NCBI GenBank assembly: GCA_964653235.1
Contig: CAZZCP010000020.1
Span: 1 to 31,222 of the forward strand
Direction of reading: 5' to 3'
Length of the DNA stretch: 31,222 nt
From: CAZZCP01 sp964653235
GTDB taxonomy: Bacteria > Bdellovibrionota > Bdellovibrionia > Bdellovibrionales > UBA840
The position numbers were made by a program, and so were the translations under genes. Of this stretch, positions 15,597-22,739 are shown one piece after another (the stretch's first letter is position 1; every line of letters starts with the position of its first letter). Under the pieces are notes generated by a model. That model did no database searches. It saw only the letters and a list, made by a program, of their open reading frames with translations, and had not been told where the DNA came from.

Positions 15597-15663
15597 TTTG
15601 GTTTGGTGACTGGTTTGGTGACCGTCACTTTTTAGTATTGCGATTGGTCACCAAACTACCAAA
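15597..15663. repeat. Family B palindrome R1, probable bidirectional terminator
   Basis: This fills the whole gap between two convergent genes. Arms TTTGGTGACC (15614-15623) and GGTCACCAAA (15646-15655) are perfectly complementary and enclose the conserved core GTCACTTTTTAGTATTGCG. The left flank is a partial tandem duplication of TGGTTTGGTGAC. Both outer edges read TAGTTTGG outward-in, and the TAG is the stop codon of each flanking gene. A strong hairpin in either transcript is expected. Confidence 0.75.
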
Positions 15664-16311
15664 CTAGTTAAAAGAATTTTCGGCAAGAATACGGTCGTAT
15701 TCTTTGATTGCATCCTTCATCTGATCTTCTTGAATTCCACTTGCTTGAAACTGTTTGAAGGTCTTCTCACCCAAAGCGTATTCATATTGCATGTAAACCT
15801 CATAGCCTTCTTCACCCAAGCTTTGAATCAAGCGGTTTTCTCTTTCAGCCAAAAGAGCATCAAAAAGATTTTGATCTTTATTTTTAGCTTCAGAAGTTCG
15901 ATTGTGCATATCGATTAAGTAATCAATAAATTCCATAGCTTCATCATCATTATAAGCAAATTTATTTTTTAAAAATTGAAGTCTTTCTTGAAACTGCTTA
16001 TCGACATTTTCAGCAATTTCTTTTTTTTGTTTTTTCGTGATTTTGCGCGCATTCGATGCAACAGATGCGGGCTCTCTGGTTCTCACGACGTTTGCATTTA
16101 CGTTTTCATCTACAATGATAGGTTTAGCATTTTCTTTTTCTTGATTACCAGAAGCTTCTGAGATTTCGCTTGTCTCTTCTGCGAATACCTGCCCAGTATA
16201 CTCTTCTTCTATCGCTATTTCTGAATTTAGATTTTCTTCGTTTTGCTCTTGTGATACATAAAAAAAGATTCCACCAAGTAAAAATAATCCGACTAATATT
16301 CCTTGTTTCAT
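15664..16311 (-). CDS. Membrane-anchored or exported helical protein, unknown
   Basis: The start is taken at the ATG at 16311 (215 residues), preceded by a run of Gs (GGGGGGG); an ATG at 16326 lies upstream of that site. Residues 1-20 (MKQGILVGLFLLGGIFFYVS) are an N-terminal anchor or uncleaved signal. Residues about 21-85 are acidic, Glu/Asn-rich and probably disordered. Residues about 90-215 are strongly helical and charged (KITKKQKKEIAENVDKQFQ), resembling a coiled periplasmic domain. I do not recognise a family. It runs in line with the small gene starting at 16608, with a hairpin between them. Confidence 0.7.
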   Translation of the reverse strand: MKQGILVGLFLLGGIFFYVSQEQNEENLNSEIAIEEEYTGQVFAEETSEISEASGNQEKENAKPIIVDENVNANVVRTREPASVASNARKITKKQKKEIAENVDKQFQERLQFLKNKFAYNDDEAMEFIDYLIDMHNRTSEAKNKDQNLFDALLAERENRLIQSLGEEGYEVYMQYEYALGEKTFKQFQASGIQEDQMKDAIKEYDRILAENSFN

Positions 16312-16337
16312 TTTTCCCCCCCACATATTAAGAAATA

Positions 16338-16353
16338 CCCCTATTGCTAGGGG
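16338..16353 (-). terminator. Weak intrinsic terminator after the 81-residue secreted gene
   Basis: CCCCTA, loop TTGC, TAGGGG form a 6-bp GC-rich stem, followed on the minus strand by TATTTCTTAAT. The U-tract is broken, so termination may be partial, with readthrough into the gene starting at 16311. Confidence 0.5.
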
Positions 16354-16362
16354 CTTATCATA

Positions 16363-16608
16363 TTAGTTCATCCGGCAAGTGCCCCACATGTTTACACAAT
16401 TGCCTTTGTAGTCACGAGGACCACCGGCACCAATATAACTGCTAGGGCCTCTAGGTTCTGCATAAACTACCGGAAGACCAGTTTCTGGATCTCTTTGATG
16501 TGGATTTTCTACTATTCTTCTTGCCTCTGCTTCGCTACTAAAAGTAGTCATAACTCCAAAAGACAGAAGTCCTAAAACAGCGAGTTTAATAATCATTAGT
16601 TTTTTCAT
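16363..16608 (-). CDS. Small secreted protein
   Basis: This 81-residue protein has a clear signal peptide (MKKLMIIKLAVLGLLSFGVM, likely cut near EAEA) and a short mature part rich in Pro, Gly and Arg. It has two Cys near the end (GNCVNMWGTCRMN) that could form a small disulfide loop. GGGGAGG lies upstream of the ATG, giving strong predicted translation. The family is not recognised. A 15-bp palindrome lies about 25 bp upstream of the start. Confidence 0.65.
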   Translation of the reverse strand: MKKLMIIKLAVLGLLSFGVMTTFSSEAEARRIVENPHQRDPETGLPVVYAEPRGPSSYIGAGGPRDYKGNCVNMWGTCRMN

Positions 16609-16632
16609 TTTTCCTCCCCAAAGGTTTAATTA

Positions 16633-16647
16633 TTGTGATGCTCACAA
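16633..16647. promoter_or_regulatory. 15-bp palindrome, candidate operator
   Basis: TTGTGA and TCACAA flank TGC. The half-sites look like CRP-family half-sites, but the 3-bp spacing is shorter than the 6 bp of a standard CRP site. It lies just upstream of the secreted gene starting at 16608. Confidence 0.35.
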
Positions 16648-16829
16648 CACTGATCTATAAAGCAAATCAGGTGCCAGGGGGCGAAGCTTCAAGATATTGA
16701 AATTATTGATTATTAAAATGATACACTGTAGTTTATCGAAGATAACTGATCAAGAGATTTACAGGGTAATAGTTTTTTTAAAACAATCAAGTTTGAATGC
16801 TTGAGCTAATCCAATTCTTGTAGAGCACT

Positions 16830-16861
16830 TTTACAGATTCTCTAATCATTTACAGTGTCTC
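16830..16861. promoter_or_regulatory. Imperfect 13-bp direct repeat, 19-bp period
   Basis: TTTACAGATTCTC and TTTACAGTGTCTC start 19 bp apart, close to two helical turns, about 85 bp upstream of the secreted gene at 16946. This is possible regulator binding. Confidence 0.3.
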
Positions 16862-16945
16862 AAAATAATATCGAATAATTTCAGGTATTTCTGTAGGTCT
16901 TTGTGGCATCCAAATTGCTTAATTATTAGATGAAAGGGAGGATTT

Positions 16946-17281
16946 ATGTGCAATTCGCTGAAGACTTTAAGTCTCATTGCTTTTTTTCTGGCATCCAGTC
17001 TTAGTGCAGGCTTCGCAGAAGCAAGAACTCAAAACTATAAAAGAAACTTTCTTGCTCCTTCGCCTCAAGATCCAAATGTTGCTTTTAATGTGTATCGAGT
17101 TATGCAAATTGCAGGCCATACAATTGTAGAAGCACAAAAGGCATGTGAAAAATCACCGCCCAATGGCACTGTAGCCAGCACAGCTGATGCAACAAAAGGA
17201 ACGATTCAGCATTTGCATGTTCAGACTCGTTTTCCTGAAGAAAGTTGGTATTCCACTTGGTGTACTGCGGAAAGACAATAA
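16946..17281 (+). CDS. Small secreted protein, unknown
   Basis: This 111-residue protein has a signal peptide (MCNSLKTLSLIAFFLASSLS, likely cut after AGFAEA). AAGGGAGG precedes the ATG, a strong ribosome binding site. The mature domain (~87 residues) has two Cys (QKACEK and STWCTAE) that may pair, and reads as a compact soluble fold. I recognise no family. It is divergent from the secreted gene at 16608, and 8 bp after its stop the family A element copy 2 begins. Strong ribosome binding sites suggest both small genes here are well expressed. Confidence 0.65.
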   Translation: MCNSLKTLSLIAFFLASSLSAGFAEARTQNYKRNFLAPSPQDPNVAFNVYRVMQIAGHTIVEAQKACEKSPPNGTVASTADATKGTIQHLHVQTRFPEESWYSTWCTAERQ

Positions 17282-17289
17282 CTCTTAAG

Positions 17290-17460
17290 CTGCTCCACTT
17301 TGTTTCACTTTTCCTTAGAAATAAAATCCCAATTTCAATGATTTAGGGTATTGGTCCGAAACAGCACCAATATTTCGAGAATTGAAAGTAAAATAATTAA
17401 TTCATTTTAGATAGTTATCCCCTTTCGTACCTATGTTCGAAGCGCAACAAAGGGGAGCAG
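17290..17460 (+). repeat. Family A ~170-bp inverted-repeat element, copy 2
   Basis: This 171-bp ORF-free segment has the same length as copy 1. The left end CTGCTCCACTTTGTTTCAC and right end CAACAAAGGGGAGCAG form an imperfect terminal inverted repeat. Aligned without gaps to copy 1 it matches at about 105 of 171 positions by hand. The ends are well conserved (outer ~30 bp about 80-90%) and the centre diverged. The flanks end TTAAG (left) and begin TTTTTAAG (right), a possible short target duplication. It sits between the stop of a secreted protein gene and the promoter of the HTH/nucleotidyltransferase pair. Confidence 0.7.
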
Positions 17461-17475
17461 TTTTTAAGAAAGACT

Positions 17476-17503
17476 TTGCTATTCTTATTTAATATGGTAT
17501 ATT
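17476..17503 (+). promoter_or_regulatory. Candidate sigma70 promoter of the HTH/nucleotidyltransferase pair
   Basis: TTGCTA (17476-17481), a 16-bp spacer, then TATATT (17498-17503, 5 of 6). A start near 17510 gives a ~20-nt leader with GGAG at 17519-17522 before the ATG at 17530. It begins 15 bp past the right end of the family A element. Confidence 0.5.
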
Positions 17504-17529
17504 TATTTAAACCAATTTGGAGTAAATTA

Positions 17530-18072
17530 ATGATCCTATGTGAAACAAATATTTCAGAAAGAACATTGAGTGAAAAACTAGGCATATCCAGAAGTACGCT
17601 TCGAAAGGCAAAGCAGTGTGGTCAAAGTGTCAAGCTCTCTACGTTTCAAAGAATTGCTAATTATTTTGAAAGACAAGTTGAATTGATTTCATATCCTAAA
17701 GATCATCAACCAGATTGCACGAGTCTTGCCACTGGTTTTAGAATTGAAAGAGATGGTTTTTCATCTTGGAAAATTCACCTAATGAATATGGTAGATGAGT
17801 TTCGGAGAACAAAAGATGAGAGACTAATTCTGCTTCCACCGGAGCCATCTTGTCATCCAAAAATCAAGGCTCTCATAGCATCAACTGTTTTAGAGTTATG
17901 CCAAGAAGTGAACTTAAAAGCTCCGAATTGGGCTAAAAAAACAAAGGCTTTAGAGCAGCCGTGGTTTTTAGCCGAGATCGAATCTTTAAAGGCATCTGCT
18001 ATTTTAGAGTCCTCTTTCGGCTTTAGATCAAAGAATATTTTTGTACTGAGTAATTTTTTAGATAGGGCATAA
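17530..18072 (+). CDS. HTH regulator, putative antitoxin of a nucleotidyltransferase pair
   Basis: The start is placed at the ATG at 17530 (180 residues) with GGAG 7 bases upstream; a TTG at 17476 in the same frame falls in the probable -35 box. Residues about 8-45 read as a helix-turn-helix (ISERTLSEKLGISRSTLRKA). The C-terminal ~70 residues contain the block NWAKKTKALEQPWFLAEI and end with SFGFRSKNIFVLSNFL. As I recall the family, such a tail (x-PxW...L-PWF...L...SP-x-FRxRxIFV) is found in regulators encoded directly upstream of DUF6036-type nucleotidyltransferases. The TAA is followed without a gap by the ATG of the next gene. The likely role is DNA-binding autoregulator and neutraliser. 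The family call is from memory and would need a profile search. Confidence 0.7.
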   Translation: MILCETNISERTLSEKLGISRSTLRKAKQCGQSVKLSTFQRIANYFERQVELISYPKDHQPDCTSLATGFRIERDGFSSWKIHLMNMVDEFRRTKDERLILLPPEPSCHPKIKALIASTVLELCQEVNLKAPNWAKKTKALEQPWFLAEIESLKASAILESSFGFRSKNIFVLSNFLDRA

Positions 18073-18600
18073 ATGTTAAGTCATAAAAAAATAAAATCAT
18101 TATTTCAAAAGCTCAATGAAAAATTAAAAAGCAGAAATGAGAGAGGTGAAATAGGTATTGTTGGTGGAGCCGTAATGTGCTTGGTATATCAAGCCAGAGC
18201 TTCGACAAAAGAAGTAAATGCGATTTTTGAACCTTCTCAAATTATTCGCAGACTGGTGGCTGAAATTGCTGAAGAAGAATCTTTACCAATGAGTTGGTTA
18301 AATGATGGAGCAAAAGCATTTATTCAGCCTGGCTTTCAAAGAGAAGAAGTTCTTCATCTTTCGAATCTATTGGTATGGGCTCCAGAGCCAAGATATATAC
18401 TTGCTATGAAATGTATAAGCGCAAGATGGGATTCGAATGATAAAGACGATGTAATTTTTTTGATGAAATACTTAGAACTAAAACAAGCAGAAGATGTTTT
18501 TCAAATTATAGAAAACTTTTACCCTAAGTCTATGATTCCTTCTAAGACCAGGTTTTTTATCGAAGAAATTATGAGCAAAAGTGACGAATCGCAATACTAA
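18073..18600 (+). CDS. DUF6036-like nucleotidyltransferase-fold protein, putative toxin partner
   Basis: This 175-residue protein starts directly after the TAA of the HTH gene (TAAATG), so translation is coupled. Residues 28-52 (IGIVGGAVMCLVYQARASTK and on) match the nucleotidyltransferase-fold start: a GG turn at 31-32, a helix, then the segment where family members have R-x-T-x-D-V-D-A. Here it reads S44-T-K-E47-V-N49-A, so the two expected aspartates are Glu and Asn. LPMSWLNDGAKAFI (about 71-84) matches the second conserved block (LPxxWLNDxxKxF). This is the AbiEii/MNT-like enzyme class; several members are toxins that modify tRNA or are regulatory. With both Asp changed, activity is doubtful. 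The last codons and stop lie in a family B palindrome. Confidence 0.65.
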   Translation: MLSHKKIKSLFQKLNEKLKSRNERGEIGIVGGAVMCLVYQARASTKEVNAIFEPSQIIRRLVAEIAEEESLPMSWLNDGAKAFIQPGFQREEVLHLSNLLVWAPEPRYILAMKCISARWDSNDKDDVIFLMKYLELKQAEDVFQIIENFYPKSMIPSKTRFFIEEIMSKSDESQY

Positions 18601-18618
18601 AAAGTGACGGTCACCAAA
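18581..18618 (-). repeat. Family B palindrome R2, spans two convergent 3' ends
   Basis: On the minus strand TTTGGTGACCGTCAC, then the conserved TTTTTAGTATTGCGATT; it differs from R1 by one base over 38. The stop TAA and last six sense codons of the nucleotidyltransferase gene lie inside it. Its other edge extends into CTA at 18619, the stop of the LamG lipoprotein gene. Confidence 0.7.
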
Positions 18619-21600
18619 CTAAGGCGTGATTCCCAAATTGTACTTTTCATTGAAATAATTTTCGAGGCTATCAATTTCAGCAGGAGTTAGTGCTCGGTTG
18701 TATTGTACAATATCTCCCATATCACCATCAAAGAACTCCAAGGGGCCAATAGTTCCATCAAAAGTAGTAGCTTCTGAACCAACACCTATAAATCCAAATC
18801 GGGGAAGACTTCCTGAAGGAGAGATTCCGACCAAATTGGTACCTGGCGCATAGGCGACCACATCGGTTTGCACTCGATTGCCATCGATGTAAACATCTTT
18901 AAAACCAGTCAAAGAATCATAGCGAACGATCAAAAGGTGAGGATTGCCATCCACTACATCTGTGGTCTCGATCAAGTCATGAATTGTAGCTCCAGAATCT
19001 GCGGTCATCCAGTTGATCGCGCTGGCTGCAATCGAAAAGCGAAAACTTTCACTTCGATCAAATGAAATAATATGTCCATCTGCAGTTGGCTCTATAACCG
19101 CAGCAAGGGTGATACCTGAAATTTGTCCAACTACAGAATAGTTTAAGTCGCGAATCGCAAAATAGTGAGCATCGGCAAATCGCAATCCACCCACCCCATT
19201 GAGAGCAGCGGCAACATAGGTAGGTTGTTCTGCGCCAGTGCTTTGTTCGGCATGGAAGTTGTTGTCCGATTGATCCAGCCACGAAGAAACTAAGTTTCCT
19301 GCTTCGAGAGTGAGGTCCCGAGTGGGATCGAACCAATAATCCAAATCTGCAATACCGCTGGGAGCTGTTACAAACTTGCCTGAAGTAGCGGTATGATAGT
19401 TGCTAGCATCGGTTGCAGGAGTTCCAGTTGGAGCATCGGAGTGAATCACTAAATGCGCAAGCTCTCCTGTGGCCTCATTGTTTTGACTGGAATCTGAGCC
19501 CACTCGAAAGTTGGCTGCTGCTGGAGAAAAAGCTGCCAAAGAATGATCAAAGCTACATTCTTCTGAGCCATCGAGATAGAGCCTTGCCGTGGAGCCATCA
19601 GTATAAAAACCAATGTTAAAAAAATTGTGACTTCGAATTCTGGTTGGAGCTCGGCAATATTTAAGGCTTGCTAGATTGGCGTGAGTTGCAATGGTTGCTG
19701 CACTCAGCACCGAATTATAAAGTACGAGTTCATCGATTCTGCCATTGTAATATTGTCCCGACCCACCCGGGTTGACGGCACCGTTAAAGTCGAAGGTGCT
19801 ATCACCAAATCGACCAATGCTAATATCACCACTGTGTGTGTTCATCAAACCAAACCCAGTTACAGTTGGCAGTATCTGAGAGCCATTGAGATAGCATTTG
19901 AACTCTTGGTTGGGATGATCAAAAGTCAAAGCCACATGATAGTTTTCGTTCACATTGACGGGGCTTGAGATAAACTTTAAGTTTGGAACATCTCCCCAAC
20001 CTTGTGTAATACTCCAAGCCTGGCAATAGACATTCCCTCCGCTTAAATAAATGGCGAAGCCATTCGTACTACCACCTTGCTCATACAGGGTTTGTTGCGT
20101 GTTTACATCGTTCGCATTGAAAAAAAGTTCGATAGTCTTTTCATTGAATGTAGCGCCATTGTTATTGATTGCATTATTTGATGGAACAAGGCCGTAGTTT
20201 GAGCTTCCATTAAAACTTGCTGAATAAGATTGTACTGTATCGGTGGCTATAGGATACTGCCTCATTGTGGCTTGAATTTCGGCATCAACAGCAGCACCAA
20301 GACTGCCCTCGTTGACAAGTGCACCAACTCCAGTGGCAGATCCATCAAAGCGAAAGTAAGCAATTGGACTTGATGCCAAGATGACAAAATCATGATCAAC
20401 ACCGATATAACTGCCAATTAAGGCCTCCAGCTCGAGAGTATTTGATATGCTCACCTGCAAACCATTTTGATCAAGCCCACCATTTGCAAAAAGTGTTTGT
20501 CCCGCAGTACTTGCATCAGTGAACTGAAACCAGGATTGAAAGTAGAGGCTGGTATTGGCATTGAAGCCACTGCCCAGATCTAAATTGTCTCCTGTGCCAT
20601 CAAACTGCAGCGAATAGGGAGTTAAGAGACTGCCGTCACCATTCCAGCCGCTTGCTGTGGTACCGGCAAAGTTGTTCAAGCTGGCATTCACTCCGACCAA
20701 AGCACCCGCATCGGTCAAATTAAGAAAACTTGTATCGAAGGGAATATTCGCGCCGACTCGGTCTCTTTGTGCAAACAAAGCATTGAAATCCATTAGTAGA
20801 TTGGTTTGATCATAGTTTGAGCGAACTTGAATGGCGACAATCTCCTCGCCCGTATCACCCTGCATATTACCTTCAAAACGAAGCTCATAGTTGCCAAGAG
20901 CCGGTATAGACCAGGTCAATTGGCCATCAGCTGCAAGATTGGTGGTGTTCACAGTACCAGGCAAAGTACTGCAATCGGCCCCTGCAGCTACATTGTCATC
21001 AATTACCGTATCATAAGTACATGTGTAGGTGATATTGGTATCATTGCCGGTCACTGTATTATCAACATCTAAGGCAATGGCAGAACCTAAAACGTGTTCG
21101 GCCCCTGCAGCAAAAGTAAGATCTGCCAAACTAGTCAAGTTGGGCACTTGCAAAGTCGTTGTCGACACATCATTGGTATTATTCTCTAGGCTACCAAAAA
21201 AATCTTGGGCGCGAACTCTATATTCGTATGTGGTATTGGGTGTTAAGCCGCTAACAGTATAAGTTGCGGTTGGAGCTGCCACAGTTTGAATTAAATTCGG
21301 AATACCGCCGACAATTTCAAAAACAAAATAGTTGGCAGCGCTTGGGTCGTGAGTCCAATTGATTCGAACCGAGCGAGTTTGCAGATCATCGATCGAGTCA
21401 ATTCCCGAAAAAACCAAATTGCCAACGCCCAAACCTTCCACTCCCATTTGTGAGACCAAGCCAGTATTTCGGCTACTTTCATAATTGAGCTGAACGGTAG
21501 CGCCAAAGTTGCCAATGCTTTGCGGTTGAAACCGCACTGTGATCGTACAGCTCTCATTGGGTTCCTTTAGCCCATTGCAAGTTGTTGCTTGAATCAAAAA

Positions 21601-21879
21601 ATGAGAGTTTGCTCCGCCAACAGATGTGACACTTACATTTTCATCTGAAGTATTGGTTGCAGTAATCGTGGTATCTGAAAAAGAAGAGCTAGAAAGAACG
21701 GCACCGAAGTCAAAGGTATTTGGGGTGAAAGAAAATGCAGAGTTACCAACATCACCACTATCAGATGCTGGAGGCTGATCGTTAATTCCAAATAAATCAT
21801 CGACTCCCTCGCCATCCGAGCAGCTCATCAGCACCATGCTGAGAAATAATAGTAAGAAAATATTAAGTCTTTTTAACAC
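18619..21879 (-). CDS. Large LamG-domain lipoprotein
   Basis: This 1086-residue protein starts at GTG with AAGGTG upstream. The signal peptide ends in lipobox LMSC (Cys20), so it is a lipid-anchored envelope or surface protein; S21-D22 after the Cys could favour inner-membrane retention by the E. coli rule. Domains by eye: choice-of-anchor D/HYDIN-like about 48-153, fibronectin III about 155-243, an Ig/cadherin-like segment about 245-353, and LamG/concanavalin-type beta-sandwiches from about 420 to the end. One (about 504-735, ending RIDELVLYNSVLS) appears inserted within another, whose halves are about 420-490 and 750-815. A third spans about 840-1075 (WFDPTRDLTLEAGNLVSSW). The likely role is adhesion or glycan binding; ligand unknown. 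Its TAG stop is the edge of palindrome R2. Confidence 0.85.
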   Translation of the reverse strand: MLKRLNIFLLLFLSMVLMSCSDGEGVDDLFGINDQPPASDSGDVGNSAFSFTPNTFDFGAVLSSSSFSDTTITATNTSDENVSVTSVGGANSHFLIQATTCNGLKEPNESCTITVRFQPQSIGNFGATVQLNYESSRNTGLVSQMGVEGLGVGNLVFSGIDSIDDLQTRSVRINWTHDPSAANYFVFEIVGGIPNLIQTVAAPTATYTVSGLTPNTTYEYRVRAQDFFGSLENNTNDVSTTTLQVPNLTSLADLTFAAGAEHVLGSAIALDVDNTVTGNDTNITYTCTYDTVIDDNVAAGADCSTLPGTVNTTNLAADGQLTWSIPALGNYELRFEGNMQGDTGEEIVAIQVRSNYDQTNLLMDFNALFAQRDRVGANIPFDTSFLNLTDAGALVGVNASLNNFAGTTASGWNGDGSLLTPYSLQFDGTGDNLDLGSGFNANTSLYFQSWFQFTDASTAGQTLFANGGLDQNGLQVSISNTLELEALIGSYIGVDHDFVILASSPIAYFRFDGSATGVGALVNEGSLGAAVDAEIQATMRQYPIATDTVQSYSASFNGSSNYGLVPSNNAINNNGATFNEKTIELFFNANDVNTQQTLYEQGGSTNGFAIYLSGGNVYCQAWSITQGWGDVPNLKFISSPVNVNENYHVALTFDHPNQEFKCYLNGSQILPTVTGFGLMNTHSGDISIGRFGDSTFDFNGAVNPGGSGQYYNGRIDELVLYNSVLSAATIATHANLASLKYCRAPTRIRSHNFFNIGFYTDGSTARLYLDGSEECSFDHSLAAFSPAAANFRVGSDSSQNNEATGELAHLVIHSDAPTGTPATDASNYHTATSGKFVTAPSGIADLDYWFDPTRDLTLEAGNLVSSWLDQSDNNFHAEQSTGAEQPTYVAAALNGVGGLRFADAHYFAIRDLNYSVVGQISGITLAAVIEPTADGHIISFDRSESFRFSIAASAINWMTADSGATIHDLIETTDVVDGNPHLLIVRYDSLTGFKDVYIDGNRVQTDVVAYAPGTNLVGISPSGSLPRFGFIGVGSEATTFDGTIGPLEFFDGDMGDIVQYNRALTPAEIDSLENYFNEKYNLGITP

Positions 21880-22109
21880 TGCAATTGCACCTTATGTATA
21901 TAAATCGGCATTTTTAGCTGTATTTATAAGCATTTGCGAAACTTTAGGACTTTTGTTCAAAGTCTTGAGTTTTGAACTGGGCGTGATTTTGTGTTTTATA
22001 TGAATACGAATTCAAGAGATGTATAACGAATGAAGAAAATTCTTAAGTTTGCGTTTCAGATTGAGATATAGAAGTATTATCTAAATTTTTTCTTATTCAA
22101 GGGGGTTCT

Positions 22110-22418
22110 ATGAAAGCATTTGCTTTAATTTTTATTCTATTTTGCTCGTTTCCAGTATTTTCAAATACAATCACACCCATTGCAGAAGTAAAACTTCAAA
22201 CCGATGTAATTGTTCGAGGAGAGGTAAGCCTGGTGATTGATTATGACGAGTTTGTTTTGACTGATGAAACTGGGAGTATTTTGGTTTATTTTGAGCCTTC
22301 TTTATCAGTGAAACGAGGAGATTTACTTACAGTTGAAGGCTGGGTAGATGAAGACTTTGATCTCGAGATTCATGCCTATGCTATCGTTTTAGAAGACGGA
22401 ACCAGAATTGAGCTTTGA
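22110..22418 (+). CDS. Periplasmic OB-fold protein, YgiW/YdeI (BOF) family
   Basis: This 102-residue protein has a signal peptide (MKAFALIFILFCSFPVFS). The mature part follows the bacterial OB-fold pattern: PIAEVKLQTDVIVRGEV, YDEFVLTDETGSILVYF, and VKRGDLLTVEGWVDEDF. In E. coli, YgiW and YdeI of this family are periplasmic stress-tolerance proteins; their ligand is not settled. AGGGGG precedes the ATG. It is a single-gene unit: divergent from the LamG lipoprotein gene and followed by its own strong terminator. Confidence 0.85.
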   Translation: MKAFALIFILFCSFPVFSNTITPIAEVKLQTDVIVRGEVSLVIDYDEFVLTDETGSILVYFEPSLSVKRGDLLTVEGWVDEDFDLEIHAYAIVLEDGTRIEL

Positions 22419-22425
22419 TTCAAAA

Positions 22426-22460
22426 AAGAAGATGGGAAGTAATCTCATCTTCTTGTTTTT
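22426..22460 (+). terminator. Intrinsic terminator of the OB-fold gene
   Basis: AAGAAGATGGGA (22426-22437) pairs with TCTCATCTTCTT (22443-22454) in a 12-bp stem with one G-U pair and a 5-nt loop, followed by GTTTTT. Confidence 0.85.
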
Positions 22461-22542
22461 CAATTTATAGACTATAGGATAGACAGTATTGAGTAAATTG
22501 AGCCTTTAAATATCTTGTTTTAAATTTGCATCAATGCCTTTC

Positions 22543-22579
22543 TGACCAATCGCAATACTTAAAAGTGACGGTCACCAAA
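22543..22579 (-). repeat. Family B palindrome R3
   Basis: On the minus strand this is TTTGGTGACCGTCAC followed by TTTTAAGTATTGCGATTGG and TCA. It differs from R1 by one base in 37. It lies downstream of the OB-fold gene and its terminator. Confidence 0.7.
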
Positions 22580-22647
22580 ATACCAAAATATTTATTTTTT
22601 TGCCTAGAGACTTTTCAATTTATCAATTCAAACAAAAAAATGAACTT

Positions 22648-22665
22648 ATGATTTTTAAAAATCAT
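22648..22665. promoter_or_regulatory. Perfect 18-bp AT-rich palindrome
   Basis: ATGATTTTT and AAAAATCAT abut without a spacer, 74 bp before the GTG of the VWA lipoprotein. A candidate operator; AT-rich palindromes of this size are unlikely, but not impossible, by chance. Confidence 0.35.
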
Positions 22666-22739
22666 GATGAGTTTCAATGACTTCAGCTTATCCCGACTTT
22701 GGCCCTGAGTTTGCATTTTAAACGATCAAAGGGGGAAGA

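Larger units (their letters stand above)
16609..16945. other. Divergent regulatory region between two secreted-protein genes
   Basis: No coding frame is supported in this 337-bp AT-rich region. It holds the palindrome TTGTGATGCTCACAA (16633-16647), the inverted pair ACACTGTA (16723-16730) and TACAGTGT (16851-16858), and imperfect direct repeats TTTACAGATTCTC (16830-16842) and TTTACAGTGTCTC (16849-16861). A further TTTACAG is near 16758. These are candidate binding sites only. Confidence 0.4.
22419..22739. other. Intergenic region with terminator, family B repeat and palindrome
   Basis: No gene is supported in these 321 bp. In order it contains a strong intrinsic terminator (22426-22460), family B palindrome R3 (22543-22579), and a perfect 18-bp AT-rich palindrome (22648-22665) about 75 bp before the VWA lipoprotein gene. 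Confidence 0.6.

Noticed and set aside
15597..15663. CRISPR-like or tandem array at 15.6 kb
   Set aside because: The TGGTTTGGTGAC duplication has only two units without spacers; the structure is a palindrome, not an array.
17476..17529. TTG start for the HTH protein, adding 18 residues
   Set aside because: The added segment overlaps a plausible -35/-10 promoter, has no ribosome binding site, and an ATG with GGAG follows at 17530.
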